A stretch of DNA of 64,000 nucleotides from Chersky-267 sp963744115 (GTDB taxonomy: Bacteria; Chloroflexota; Limnocylindria; Limnocylindrales; CSP1-4), in assembly GCA_963744115.1 (NCBI GenBank), contig CAVUSI010000003.1:1178001-1242000 (forward strand). Reading direction: 5' to 3'. Positions within the stretch are counted from its first letter, which is position 1, and each line of letters starts with the position of its first letter. Below the pieces are notes generated by a model. It searched no databases. It was not told the origin of the DNA and worked only from the letters and a program-made list of their open reading frames with translations. A program made the position numbers and the translations under genes. This document shows, piece after piece, positions 8,021 to 16,435 of the stretch.

Positions 8021-10155
8021 CAGCCGCGCCACCGCGCTGTCGGGAGCCTCGCCGCGATCGATCGTCGGATCCGCCGCAACCCGTCGCGCTCGTAGACCGC
8101 CCACTCCACGCACAGGAGGACCAGGACGACCAGGAGCAGCGGTGCCCACAGTTCGTCGCGCGCAGGGCGCCGATCGGCGACGGCGGCCGCGCCCGGATCC
8201 CCGGTCGCCGCGGGACTCGCTCCCGGACTTGCTGCCGGCCGGCCCACCGAAGCCGTACCGAGCGCCTCGATGGCCGCGGCGGAGCCGGGTCCGATCGTCG
8301 ACTCCTCGACGCTGAACAGGTCGACAGCGAACCGGACGGGGGCGTTCGGGTCGACCGGGGGAGCGCTCGGCCGGGTCGATGCGCCGGGGCTCACGGTCGG
8401 TGTCGAGGCCACGGGGCTCGTGGGCCCTGATCCCGATGGCACCCCGGCCGGTCCGGAGCCCGTCGGGGCATCGATGCCGAGCGGTGTCGCGACGTAGACC
8501 CCGAGCTGGTCGGTCGCGTCGATCGTCACCGACGCGTCCCCGGCAGCGCCGGGGACGGCCTCGACGACCGTGCCGTCGGGCCGGGTGACCGCGAAGCCGG
8601 TCGCCCCGGGAGGCAGGGTCAGCGTCACCGGCGTCCCGGGTGCGACCGCCGCGTCGGGGACCTCGCCACCCCCGAGAAGCTCACCGCTGAGGTTCGAGAT
8701 CAGCAGCGGGAAGGCGACCTGGAGCGGGAGGTCGGACCGCCGGGGCTCGAAGGCCAGGACGGCCGTCGGGAGCCCGTCGCGGTCGCCCGCGTACAGCAGC
8801 GGCGCGCCACCCGGCCCCGGGACGACCATCCGCGCCCAGTCCGGCAGGGTCAGCCGGCTCGCCTCGGCGACGTGGACGGTCGACAGGTCGACGTAGCGCA
8901 GGAGCGGCTCCGCTGGGTCCGGCGATCCGATGCCGGGCTCGGTGAGGGTGCCCGTGACCTCGCCGAGGGGGCTGCTGCCGGTCGGGGCGATCGCCAGGAT
9001 CGCGGTCTTGGGCAGCTCGGACGGGAGCGTGCCCTCGAAGATGATGAGGTCGAACAGCTCCGGGTGCGTCGACGGGCCGTAGTCCGCCGGCGCCACGGCG
9101 TACACCTCGCTCGACGGCAGGTAGCTCAGGGCGGTCTGGAGGTACGGATCGCCGTCGCTGACGAGGAGCACGCGATGGAGGCGGTCGGGCGGGACGATCG
9201 CCCAGGCCCGGTCGTCCGCGGCGAGATGGTCCGGGTCGGTCGAGGCGTCCGCTCCGGCAGGCACGTCGCCCCCGGTCAGCCGCACCTCGACGACCGCGAC
9301 GTCGTGCGGGATGTCGTCGATGCTCACGTCGGCCCGGGACTGCGGATCGAGGAAGACGTCGCGCGCTTCGAGCAGGATCCCATCGCCGTACAGCTCGAGC
9401 CGTCGCTTGGCGGCCTCGACATCGAGATTCGCGACGCTGACGAAGACGGACCGGGTCACCGCGGACGGCGCCGTCCGGACCGCGACCGACACGATCGCCT
9501 GGTTCCTGGCATCGCGGCCGACCTGGAGGACCCGGACCGGGGCGTCGACCCGAGCATCGGGCACGGACGCCAGCGCCGCATCGGTCGCGACCAGCACCTC
9601 GGCGTCGTTCGCCCGCGCTGCGAGGGCCGACGCCAGGCGCAGGCCGTCGGCGAGGTCGCCCTGGGCGCTCGACACCGTCAATCCCTCGACCGCCTGGCGG
9701 ACCCGACCGAGATCGGTCGTGCCGTTGACCGCGACCCGGGCGCTTCCGGCGGCTTCGATCAGGCTGACCCGTCCGCCGCTTGGCAGGTCCCGGAGGGCGT
9801 CGAGGACGGCCGCCTTCGCCGCTGCCAGGCGGGTCGGCGCGACGTCGGTCGCGCCCATGCTCGCGCTCGTGTCGACGACCACGACCAGATCCCCCGCCAG
9901 CCCGGCCGGCCGCTCGAGGAACGGTCGGGCGGCGAGGATCGCGAGGACGACCACGAGCAGCAGCTGGAGCAGGAGCAGCAGGCTGCGGCGGAGGCGCTGC
10001 CACGGGGCATTGGCCTCGACATCGGCCATCAGCCGCTGCCACAGCAGGGTCGACGGGACGATCGCCTCGTCCCGCCTGAGCTTGAGCATGTAGAAGGCGA
10101 CGACGAGCGGGACGAACGCCAGGCCGAGGAGCGCCAGCGGCGCGACGAACGGCAC
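8020..10155 (-). CDS. BatA-like VWA protein with aerotolerance-type N-terminal domain
   Basis: 711 residues. The BatA N-terminal signature is present: a helix at 5-24, then FYMLKLRRDEAIVPSTLLWQ, then a second helix at 57-77. A VWA domain follows with the metal site VVDTSASMG at 95-101. A GATase-like segment (FDLIIFEGTLPSELPK) lies in the middle, then a Pro/Ser/Thr-rich region and a C-terminal membrane helix near 670-690 (ELWAPLLLVVLVLLCVEW). Such proteins work with a MoxR ATPase and DUF58 in envelope-related complexes. Its gene lies 6 bases after DUF58 and is coupled to the next VWA gene, so the two VWA proteins probably act together. Confidence 0.85.
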   Translation of the reverse strand: MPFVAPLALLGLAFVPLVVAFYMLKLRRDEAIVPSTLLWQRLMADVEANAPWQRLRRSLLLLLQLLLVVVLAILAARPFLERPAGLAGDLVVVVDTSASMGATDVAPTRLAAAKAAVLDALRDLPSGGRVSLIEAAGSARVAVNGTTDLGRVRQAVEGLTVSSAQGDLADGLRLASALAARANDAEVLVATDAALASVPDARVDAPVRVLQVGRDARNQAIVSVAVRTAPSAVTRSVFVSVANLDVEAAKRRLELYGDGILLEARDVFLDPQSRADVSIDDIPHDVAVVEVRLTGGDVPAGADASTDPDHLAADDRAWAIVPPDRLHRVLLVSDGDPYLQTALSYLPSSEVYAVAPADYGPSTHPELFDLIIFEGTLPSELPKTAILAIAPTGSSPLGEVTGTLTEPGIGSPDPAEPLLRYVDLSTVHVAEASRLTLPDWARMVVPGPGGAPLLYAGDRDGLPTAVLAFEPRRSDLPLQVAFPLLISNLSGELLGGGEVPDAAVAPGTPVTLTLPPGATGFAVTRPDGTVVEAVPGAAGDASVTIDATDQLGVYVATPLGIDAPTGSGPAGVPSGSGPTSPVASTPTVSPGASTRPSAPPVDPNAPVRFAVDLFSVEESTIGPGSAAAIEALGTASVGRPAASPGASPAATGDPGAAAVADRRPARDELWAPLLLVVLVLLCVEWAVYERDGLRRIRRSIAARLPTARWRG

Positions 10156-10161
10156 CTCGAC

Positions 10162-11172
10162 CTACCCCGCGACCCGGCGGCGACGGAGCTCGGCGAAGAT
10201 CAGGTCCGCCAGTGGCAGGTCCGATCCGACCGGGATGTACGACGCCTGCCGCCGCAGGGCAAGACCGGCCAGGGACTCGCGCCAGGCGGCCAGACGGGCA
10301 CGGTAGGCGTCGAGGGTGGCCAGGTCGACGGTCACATCGATCCCGTCGCCGGTCTCGACGTCGATCAGCCGGAGGTCGCCCTCCAGCCGTGGATCGAGCT
10401 CCTCTGGGCTGAGCACGTGAAGGATCACCAGCTCGGAACCGGTCGCCGCCAGCTCGCGGATCACCCTGTCCGCTCCAGGGTCGAGCAGGTCCGAGATGAG
10501 GACGATGAGGCCCCGCCCGCGGGCTTGCGCCGCCGCGTGTCGGGCGGCCGCGACGAGGTCGGTCGGGCCGTCGGCGACGACGATCGAGGACAGGTCGGCG
10601 AGCAGCCGGAACACCCGGCCGGAACCGCGCAGCCCGTTCCTCCGGCGGCCGGCGCGCCCGCCGAGGACGGTCAGCTGGACACGGTCCTCGGAGGCCAGGC
10701 CGATGTAGCCGAGTGCGGCAGCGGCCCGCTTCGCGAACTGGAGCTTGTCCGGGCTGCCGGCGGCCATCGACGCGCTGGCGTCGACGAACAGGCTGACCGT
10801 GACGTCCTCCTCCTCGACGAAAAGCTTGACGAACAGCCGCTCGAGCCTGGCGTAGACGTTCCAGTCGAGCTGCCGCAGGTCGTCGCCGGGGACGTAGTCC
10901 CGGTAGTCGGCGAACTCGACCGAGCGACCACGCTTGACGCTCCGGCGTCCGCCCTTCAGTCCGCCCCTGACCGGCTGCCTGAGGAGCAGCTTGAGCCGCT
11001 CGAGCTGGCGCAGGAACGCCTCGTCGAAGACCGTCGGATCCAGCTCCGCTGGGAGCAGGTCGGGGCGTCGAGCGTGGGCGGCGGTGACCGAACTGCCCGG
11101 GTGTTCGATCGCGGCGTCCCGTGCGGTCATCGACGCCTGCTCGGTCGACGCGGTCCGCGGGGTCGGATCCAT
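10162..11172 (-). CDS. DUF58 domain protein (MoxR-associated)
   Basis: 336 residues. The DUF58 core is clear: GRSVEFADYRDYVPGDDL at about 90-107, QLDWNVYARLERLFVK, then a VWA-like strand VSLFVDASASM. The family nearly always neighbours a MoxR ATPase, as here, and is thought to link the ATPase to VWA partners. The first 50 residues are poorly conserved, and Met18 (MTARDAA) is an alternative start. It is the third of five Bat-type genes (coiled-coil protein, MoxR, DUF58, VWA, VWA). The stop is 6 bases from the next gene. Confidence 0.9.
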   Translation of the reverse strand: MDPTPRTASTEQASMTARDAAIEHPGSSVTAAHARRPDLLPAELDPTVFDEAFLRQLERLKLLLRQPVRGGLKGGRRSVKRGRSVEFADYRDYVPGDDLRQLDWNVYARLERLFVKLFVEEEDVTVSLFVDASASMAAGSPDKLQFAKRAAAALGYIGLASEDRVQLTVLGGRAGRRRNGLRGSGRVFRLLADLSSIVVADGPTDLVAAARHAAAQARGRGLIVLISDLLDPGADRVIRELAATGSELVILHVLSPEELDPRLEGDLRLIDVETGDGIDVTVDLATLDAYRARLAAWRESLAGLALRRQASYIPVGSDLPLADLIFAELRRRRVAG

Positions 11173-11200
11173 GTGGTCCGCCTGCGCTACGTCCGGCGCC

Positions 11201-12214
11201 CTACTCGACGGTCGGCGCGGCGACGGCGTCGAGGATCGAGCGGACGATCGCCTCGCTCGTGATCCCCTCGGCCTCTCCTTCGAAGTTGAGGATCACCCGG
11301 TGACGGAACGCCGGGATGGCCGCGGCGCGGATGTCGTCGATGGCCACGTTGAACCGTCCGTCGAGCAGGGCCGTGATCTTGCCGGCCGCGACCAGCGCCT
11401 GGACCCCGCGTGGCGATCCGCCGTAACGGACGTAGTCGCGGACGAGCTGCGGTGCTCGTGGCTGGTCGGGATGGGTGGCCGCAAGAAGGCTGACCGCATA
11501 GGCCGATACATGGGGCGCGATCGGGACCGCCCGGGCGAGGCGTTGCATCTCGATCAGCTCGGCGGCGCTGGCGACCTTGCCTGCCGACGGGGCGTCGGTG
11601 CCCGTCGTCCGTTCGACGATGACGGCGAGGTCCTCTTCCGAGGGGAACGGGACGAGGACCTTGAACATGAACCGGTCGAGCTGCGCTTCGGGCAGTGGAT
11701 ACGTGCCCTCCATCTCGAGCGGGTTCTGGGTGGCCAGGACGAAGAACGGCGGATCGAGCGGGTAGCGGCTCCGGGCCACGGTGACCTGGTGCTCCTGCAT
11801 CGCCTCGAGCAGGCTGGATTGGGTCTTCGGCGTCGCCCGGTTGATCTCGTCGGCCAGGACCATGTTGGCGAAGATCGGCCCGGACTGGAAGCGGAAGACC
11901 CGATGCCCGTCCTCCTCGACCAGGATGTTGGTGCCGGTGATGTCGGCGGGCATGAGGTCCGGTGTGAACTGGATCCGGTTGAACGTGCAGTCCACGACGT
12001 CCGCGATCGTCCGCACGAGCATGGTCTTGCCCAGCCCCGGAACGCCCTCGAGCAGGACGTGGCTGTTGGCGAGGAGGCAGGTGAGCGTCTGGCGGACGAG
12101 CTCGCGCTGGCCGACGATGACGCGGCCGACCTCGCGTTCGATCGCCTGCGCACGCTCGGCGAAGGCGTCGGGGGTCATCGGGCCGTTGGGGGTGGCGGTC
12201 TGCGGAGTGTCCAT
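11201..12214 (-). CDS. MoxR-family AAA+ ATPase
   Basis: 337 residues. Walker A is GVPGLGKT at 57-64 and Walker B VLADEINR at 119-126, followed by the MoxR signature ATPKTQSSLLEAMQE and the sensor segment VLATQNPLEMEGTYPLPEAQ. MoxR ATPases act as chaperones or metal-insertion motors for VWA proteins. The neighbours are exactly the usual partners: DUF58 next and two VWA proteins after. Full length for the family, with no irregular residue seen. The gene lies 9 bases after the coiled-coil membrane protein gene, so it is in the same transcript. Confidence 0.95.
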   Translation of the reverse strand: MDTPQTATPNGPMTPDAFAERAQAIEREVGRVIVGQRELVRQTLTCLLANSHVLLEGVPGLGKTMLVRTIADVVDCTFNRIQFTPDLMPADITGTNILVEEDGHRVFRFQSGPIFANMVLADEINRATPKTQSSLLEAMQEHQVTVARSRYPLDPPFFVLATQNPLEMEGTYPLPEAQLDRFMFKVLVPFPSEEDLAVIVERTTGTDAPSAGKVASAAELIEMQRLARAVPIAPHVSAYAVSLLAATHPDQPRAPQLVRDYVRYGGSPRGVQALVAAGKITALLDGRFNVAIDDIRAAAIPAFRHRVILNFEGEAEGITSEAIVRSILDAVAAPTVE

Positions 12215-12223
12215 GCCGGCTCC

Positions 12224-14098
12224 TTAGTGCGACGGGTCGAGTGAGCTGAAGTAGTCCCTGACGAAGTCCTTCGCGGACAACGGGATGTACGACCGGTCGA
12301 GGGTCGTCAGGGCGTAGTCGTAGAAGTCCGAGTAGACCTGCTCATAGGGCGTGAGGACCGGGTTGGTCGAGCCGCTCCCGGTCTGGCTGCCCTGCTGGGT
12401 CTGGCCGTCACCACCCGTGCCGGCGACGTACGACGGATCTCCCGGGTGCCCGAGCCGATCGAACGGGGCGTAGACGGTGCGCTGGTCGGCACCGACGAGA
12501 GCCGGCTTGTTGCCCTGGGTCGGCCCACGGAACCCTCCGGTCCCGCCGACACCGCTCCCGAGGAAGCGGGCGTTCGACCCGCCGCCACCGATCGAGCCCT
12601 GGCCTTGGCCCTGCCCCTGCCCCTGGCCTTGGCCCTGGCCTTGCCCCTGCCCCTGGCCTTGCCCCTGGCCTTGGCCCTGCCCCTGCCCCTGGCCTTGGCC
12701 TTGGCCCTGCCCCTGCCCCTGCCCCTGGCCTTGGCCTTGGCCCTGCCCCTGCCCCTGCCCGGCGCTCGGGATCGGACTGCCCTGCCCTTGACCCTGGCCG
12801 GCGCTCGGGTTCGGGCTCCCGAGCGCCTGGCCGGCGCCTGGGCTCGTGCTCGGCCCGGCCGCGGTCTGGTCGGTCGGTTTGCCGGCGTTCGCCAGGTCCC
12901 GCCGCGAATCCTGGAGGCGCGAGGCCGCGCCGGCGAGGTCGCGGTTGGTCGCCACGGTGCGGTCCGCCCCGCGGACCGCTTCCGCCAGTCGGTCGAGCGC
13001 GTCCTTGGCTCCGGCCGCATCGCCGGTCGCCAGGCTCTGGGCGGCGTCGCGAGCGGCGGTGCCGGCCGCGCCTCCGGCCTGCTGGGCCGTCCCCTGGAGC
13101 TCCGTCAGTCGACGAGCCAGCTCCGCCTGCTGCGCCGGGGTCAGCGTGTCCAGTGCGTCGGCCGCCTTCTGGATGTCGTCGGCCGCCTTGTTCGGGTCGC
13201 CGTCGCGGTTGGCCTCGGCCGTCCCGGTCGCCGCACTCGAGAGCTCTCGGCTGAGTGCGGCCAGGGCGGCGGCACGCTGCTCCGTCGCCGGATCGATCGT
13301 CGCCCGCAGGTCCCCTTCGACCGTCCCGACGCGCGCCAGGTTGGTGTCGAGGTCTCCCGGGTGGTCGCGGAGCTGGAGCGCGAGGTCGCGCAGCTCCCGG
13401 GCGAGCCGACTCCTCGGATCGGTCGGATCGACGCCACGCGTCGCCAGGTCGGCCGCGATCCGGTCGATCCTGTCGGCCTGGCGAGCGGCCTCCTCCCGGA
13501 TCGTGCGGTCCTGGGCGATCCGGAGGTCCATCGCGTTCGGGAGCAGGAGCAGCGGGACGAGCAGGACGGCGGACGCGATCGCCGCGATGAGCGGGCCGCG
13601 ACGTGCCCGGGGACGGAAGAGGTCGTGCGGTGCGGTCATCAAGGCCCCGACCGCGTCCCGCCGCTGGCGCTGGATCAGCTCCCATCCGCGAGCGGACTCC
13701 GACGTCGACGATGGGTCGGTCGTTGGCGATGGCCCCTCAGCCGGCGTCGCAGCGAGGGCGAGGGCACTGGTCAAGCGGTCGCGCAGCCCACCCTCCACGT
13801 CGACGGCGACCGCGGTCTCCCCGATGGACGGTCGGGCGACCACGGCCAGGACCACCAGGACGAGGGCACCCAGCACCGGCAGGGTCGCGGCCACCGTCGG
13901 CGCGGCGTCGAGCGGGATGAGCCTCGCGGCGGCCCACAGGACCACCTCGCCGACGAGCACCAGCGCGACGAGCACGAGCGCCCGGCGCACGATCCTGCGC
14001 AGCCAGAGTCGTCGTCGATACGGGACCAATCCCATTCGGATCGCGGCGATCGCCGGGTCGAGCGGCCCAGGCCCGGCGGCGGGGTCGCCCGGGATCAT
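12224..14098 (-). CDS. Membrane coiled-coil protein with a Gly-Gln repeat tract
   Basis: 624 residues. Three membrane helices are visible (about 34-52, 58-80 and 165-185). Residues 190-410 are Ala/Arg/Asp-rich and probably coiled coil. Residues 446-500 are an almost pure (Gly-Gln) repeat of about 27 units, and a conserved C-terminal block follows (DRLGHPGDPSYVAGTG, TPYEQVYSDFYDYAL). The layout resembles DUF4175-like proteins of MoxR/VWA clusters, but I cannot assign a family. The ATG at 14098 is preferred because upstream sequence in the frame is Arg-rich and overlaps the permease gene. It lies between the ABC-2 permease and MoxR in one operon. Confidence 0.75.
   Translation of the reverse strand: MIPGDPAAGPGPLDPAIAAIRMGLVPYRRRLWLRRIVRRALVLVALVLVGEVVLWAAARLIPLDAAPTVAATLPVLGALVLVVLAVVARPSIGETAVAVDVEGGLRDRLTSALALAATPAEGPSPTTDPSSTSESARGWELIQRQRRDAVGALMTAPHDLFRPRARRGPLIAAIASAVLLVPLLLLPNAMDLRIAQDRTIREEAARQADRIDRIAADLATRGVDPTDPRSRLARELRDLALQLRDHPGDLDTNLARVGTVEGDLRATIDPATEQRAAALAALSRELSSAATGTAEANRDGDPNKAADDIQKAADALDTLTPAQQAELARRLTELQGTAQQAGGAAGTAARDAAQSLATGDAAGAKDALDRLAEAVRGADRTVATNRDLAGAASRLQDSRRDLANAGKPTDQTAAGPSTSPGAGQALGSPNPSAGQGQGQGSPIPSAGQGQGQGQGQGQGQGQGQGQGQGQGQGQGQGQGQGQGQGQGQGQGQGQGQGQGQGSIGGGGSNARFLGSGVGGTGGFRGPTQGNKPALVGADQRTVYAPFDRLGHPGDPSYVAGTGGDGQTQQGSQTGSGSTNPVLTPYEQVYSDFYDYALTTLDRSYIPLSAKDFVRDYFSSLDPSH
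12597..12760 (-). repeat. Hexanucleotide tandem repeat encoding (Gly-Gln)n
   Basis: About 27 copies of six-base units, mainly CCTTGG/CCCTGC/CCCTGG on the plus strand, translate as Gly-Gln on the minus strand. The third positions vary (CCC, CCT, TTG, CTG), so the tract is not one pure repeat. Shorter GQ runs occur nearby. Slippage would change length by whole dipeptides without a frameshift. Confidence 0.9.
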
Positions 14099-14157
14099 CG
14101 TCGCTGCGACCTCGGGGCGGTCGCGACGTGGCGCTCGGCGGCCGCGGATCGACGGGC

Positions 14158-15411
14158 TCAAGCGTTGTCCTCCTCGGCGGCGACCGTCGGACCCGGGGCC
14201 GCTTCCGACCCCGGCGCGCTGTGGGAGGCGCCCTGGTCCACGGTCGGGTCCCCACCGCCTCGACGACGGTGCGGTCGATGCCAGCGACGGGTGGGGCTGA
14301 CGAGGTTGACCGACAGGAGGATCAGCACGACCGACAGGCCGAGCCAGGCGGCGGCAGCCCGCGGCCAGAAGGTGTCGCGGGCCGGACCCGCCTGGGCGAC
14401 GGCTTGCTGAACGACGATCGGCTGGGGGCCGACCTGGACGACCCCGCCGTTGACCCCGACCCCGCCCTTGATCGGGACAGGACCGGCGACGGCGCCGCCG
14501 ACGTTCGCGGTCTGGTCGGGTGCGCCGGTCACGACGTCGATGATCGAGCACGTCCCGCCGAAGCTCCCGGTCTCGGTCCCGCACATGACGTCGACCGCGC
14601 TGACGAACGGATTGAACCAGAGGAGCGCCTCGGGCGGCGGCCCCTGTCGGGCGGGGACGACGTTGCCGTTGTCGTCGAACTGCTGGCGTCCGAACGAGCC
14701 GCCGGCCATGACCCCCCAGAAGGTCCAGATGAAGAACGCGCCGACCGTGATCGCCAGCACGACGAAGTACGTCACCACGGTCGCCGCTTGCGTCCGCCGG
14801 AACAACGCCGAGCAGAACAGGCCGATGCAGCCGAGACCGATCGCCGTGACCAGCAGCATCAGGTAGCCCTTGACCACGTCCTCCGGGGCGACCCCGCCGA
14901 AGACGAATACCAGGGCGGTCAGCGGGATCGAGGACAGGATCAGGAGGAAGACGTAGCTCAGTGCGCTGACCAGCTTGCCGAGGACGATGGCGAGCGACGA
15001 GATCGGGGTGGCGACCAGCAGGTCGAGCGTCTGCTTCTCGCGCTCCATGCTGATCGCCCCGGCCGTGTACGCCGGCGCAAGGAGCATCACGAGGAGCGTC
15101 TCGAGCAGGAGCAACGCGACGAACACGTATCGGCCGATCTGGGCCGACGCGTAGGTCACCGAGCTGAAGTCACCGGTGAACGAGCGCTCGAGCAGGAGCT
15201 CGACCATCCAGGCGAAGCCGCCCAGGATGATCAGGTACAGCGTGACCAGGACGAAGGCGCGCTTGCCCCGCATCCGTCCGCGCAACTCCTTGACCCCGAC
15301 CGCGCTGAAGCCGGTCGCCCTCGTCCCCAGCGATCGGGTCAGTCGCCCGAACCGACCGCCACCCGGTCCGCCCGGCACGGCCGGGATCGGTTGCTCGATC
15401 GTCGTGCTCAT
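14158..15411 (-). CDS. ABC-2 type transporter permease
   Basis: 417 residues with a soluble N-terminus containing GVKELRGRMRGKRAFVL, then six or so membrane helices between residues 50 and 370. The ABC-2 hallmark AGAISMEREKQTLDLLVATP lies near 120. A periplasmic loop rich in Gly/Pro sits between the fifth and sixth helices. The matching ATPase is the gene directly upstream, 10 bases away. Together they would form an efflux or assembly transporter, as in Gld-like systems. A strong GAGGAGG ribosome binding site supports the ATG at 15411. The substrate is unknown, but the operon with MoxR/VWA partners suggests an envelope role. Confidence 0.9.
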   Translation of the reverse strand: MSTTIEQPIPAVPGGPGGGRFGRLTRSLGTRATGFSAVGVKELRGRMRGKRAFVLVTLYLIILGGFAWMVELLLERSFTGDFSSVTYASAQIGRYVFVALLLLETLLVMLLAPAYTAGAISMEREKQTLDLLVATPISSLAIVLGKLVSALSYVFLLILSSIPLTALVFVFGGVAPEDVVKGYLMLLVTAIGLGCIGLFCSALFRRTQAATVVTYFVVLAITVGAFFIWTFWGVMAGGSFGRQQFDDNGNVVPARQGPPPEALLWFNPFVSAVDVMCGTETGSFGGTCSIIDVVTGAPDQTANVGGAVAGPVPIKGGVGVNGGVVQVGPQPIVVQQAVAQAGPARDTFWPRAAAAWLGLSVVLILLSVNLVSPTRRWHRPHRRRGGGDPTVDQGASHSAPGSEAAPGPTVAAEEDNA

Positions 15412-15421
15412 CGATGCCTCC

Positions 15422-16435
15422 TCACCACAGGGTGCCCGGCGTCGTCGGCGGGGGAGGCGCGCTCGCAGCGACGGCGCTCGGACCGTCCGGCTCGGCCCGG
15501 TCGGTCACCTGGAGGAACAGCTCCTCGAGGTCGCTGGCGGCCCGGGAGAAGGTGACGACCGCGAGCCCGGCGGCCACGGACGCAGCCAGCAGCCGGGCCG
15601 TGGCCGCGTCATCGCCCCGGAACCCGAGCTCGATCGTGCCGTCGTCGAGGATCTCCGCGGAGGCGACGTCGGAGTCCGTCGCGTACCACCCGCGAGCCGC
15701 TTCGAGAGCCTCGCCATCGGCCGCGAGCACCCGGATCCGGAGGACGGCTCCCACCCGCAGACGTCGCTCGATGTCCGCGACCCGGCCCTGGGCCAGGACC
15801 TGGCCCCGATCGACGATGGCGACGCTGGTACAGAGCTCCTCGAGCTCGGGCAGGATGTGGCTGCTGATCAGGATCGTCTTGCCCAGCGAACGGAGCTCGC
15901 GGAGGAGCTCGCGCAGCTCGACCCGTGCGCGCGGATCGAGACCGGACGCGGGCTCGTCGAGGAGCAGGACCTGGGGGTCGTTGACCAAGGCATGGGCGAG
16001 GCACAGCCGTTGCTGCATCCCGCGCGACAGGGCCTGGACGTACGCATCGCGCTTGTCCCCGAGGTCGACCAGGTCGAGCAGGTCGCCGATCGCGGTCCGA
16101 CGGCGCGCCGCGGGGACGCCGTAGCAGCGGGCGAAGAAATCGAGGTACTCCCAGACCCGCATGTCGTCGTAGACGCCGAAGGTGTCCGGCATGAAGCCGA
16201 TGACGCGCCGGACGGCGTCGGGCTCGCGTCGAACGGACGCCCCGGCGATCTCCGCGTCCCCGGCGGTCGGCACGAGCAGTGTCGCCAGCATCCGCAGCGT
16301 CGTCGTCTTGCCCGCCCCGTTCGGGCCGACCAGCCCGAAGATCTCGCCGGCGGCGACGTCCAGGTCGAGGCCGGCCACGGCCAGCGTCCGGTCGTAGCGC
16401 TTCACCAGGCCCGTCGCCCGGACGATCGAGCTCAC
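15422..16435 (-). CDS. ABC transporter ATP-binding protein (ABC-2 type)
   Basis: 337 residues starting VSSIVRATGLVKRY from a GTG. Walker A is GPNGAGKTTT near 38-47. The signature loop reads LSRGMQQRL (usual LSGGQxQR, so Gly-Gly is Arg-Gly here) and Walker B is VLLLDEPASGLDP, followed by SSHILPELEE with the switch His. The C-terminal 110 residues resemble the extension of drug/multidrug ABC-2 ATPases. The start GTG overlaps the stop of the preceding large membrane protein by four bases (GTGA). It pairs with the permease encoded downstream. Confidence 0.93.
   Translation of the reverse strand: MSSIVRATGLVKRYDRTLAVAGLDLDVAAGEIFGLVGPNGAGKTTTLRMLATLLVPTAGDAEIAGASVRREPDAVRRVIGFMPDTFGVYDDMRVWEYLDFFARCYGVPAARRRTAIGDLLDLVDLGDKRDAYVQALSRGMQQRLCLAHALVNDPQVLLLDEPASGLDPRARVELRELLRELRSLGKTILISSHILPELEELCTSVAIVDRGQVLAQGRVADIERRLRVGAVLRIRVLAADGEALEAARGWYATDSDVASAEILDDGTIELGFRGDDAATARLLAASVAAGLAVVTFSRAASDLEELFLQVTDRAEPDGPSAVAASAPPPPTTPGTLW

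Noticed and set aside
12597..12760. CRISPR-like periodic repeat
   Set aside because: The period is six bases without spacers and lies inside a coding frame as (Gly-Gln)n.
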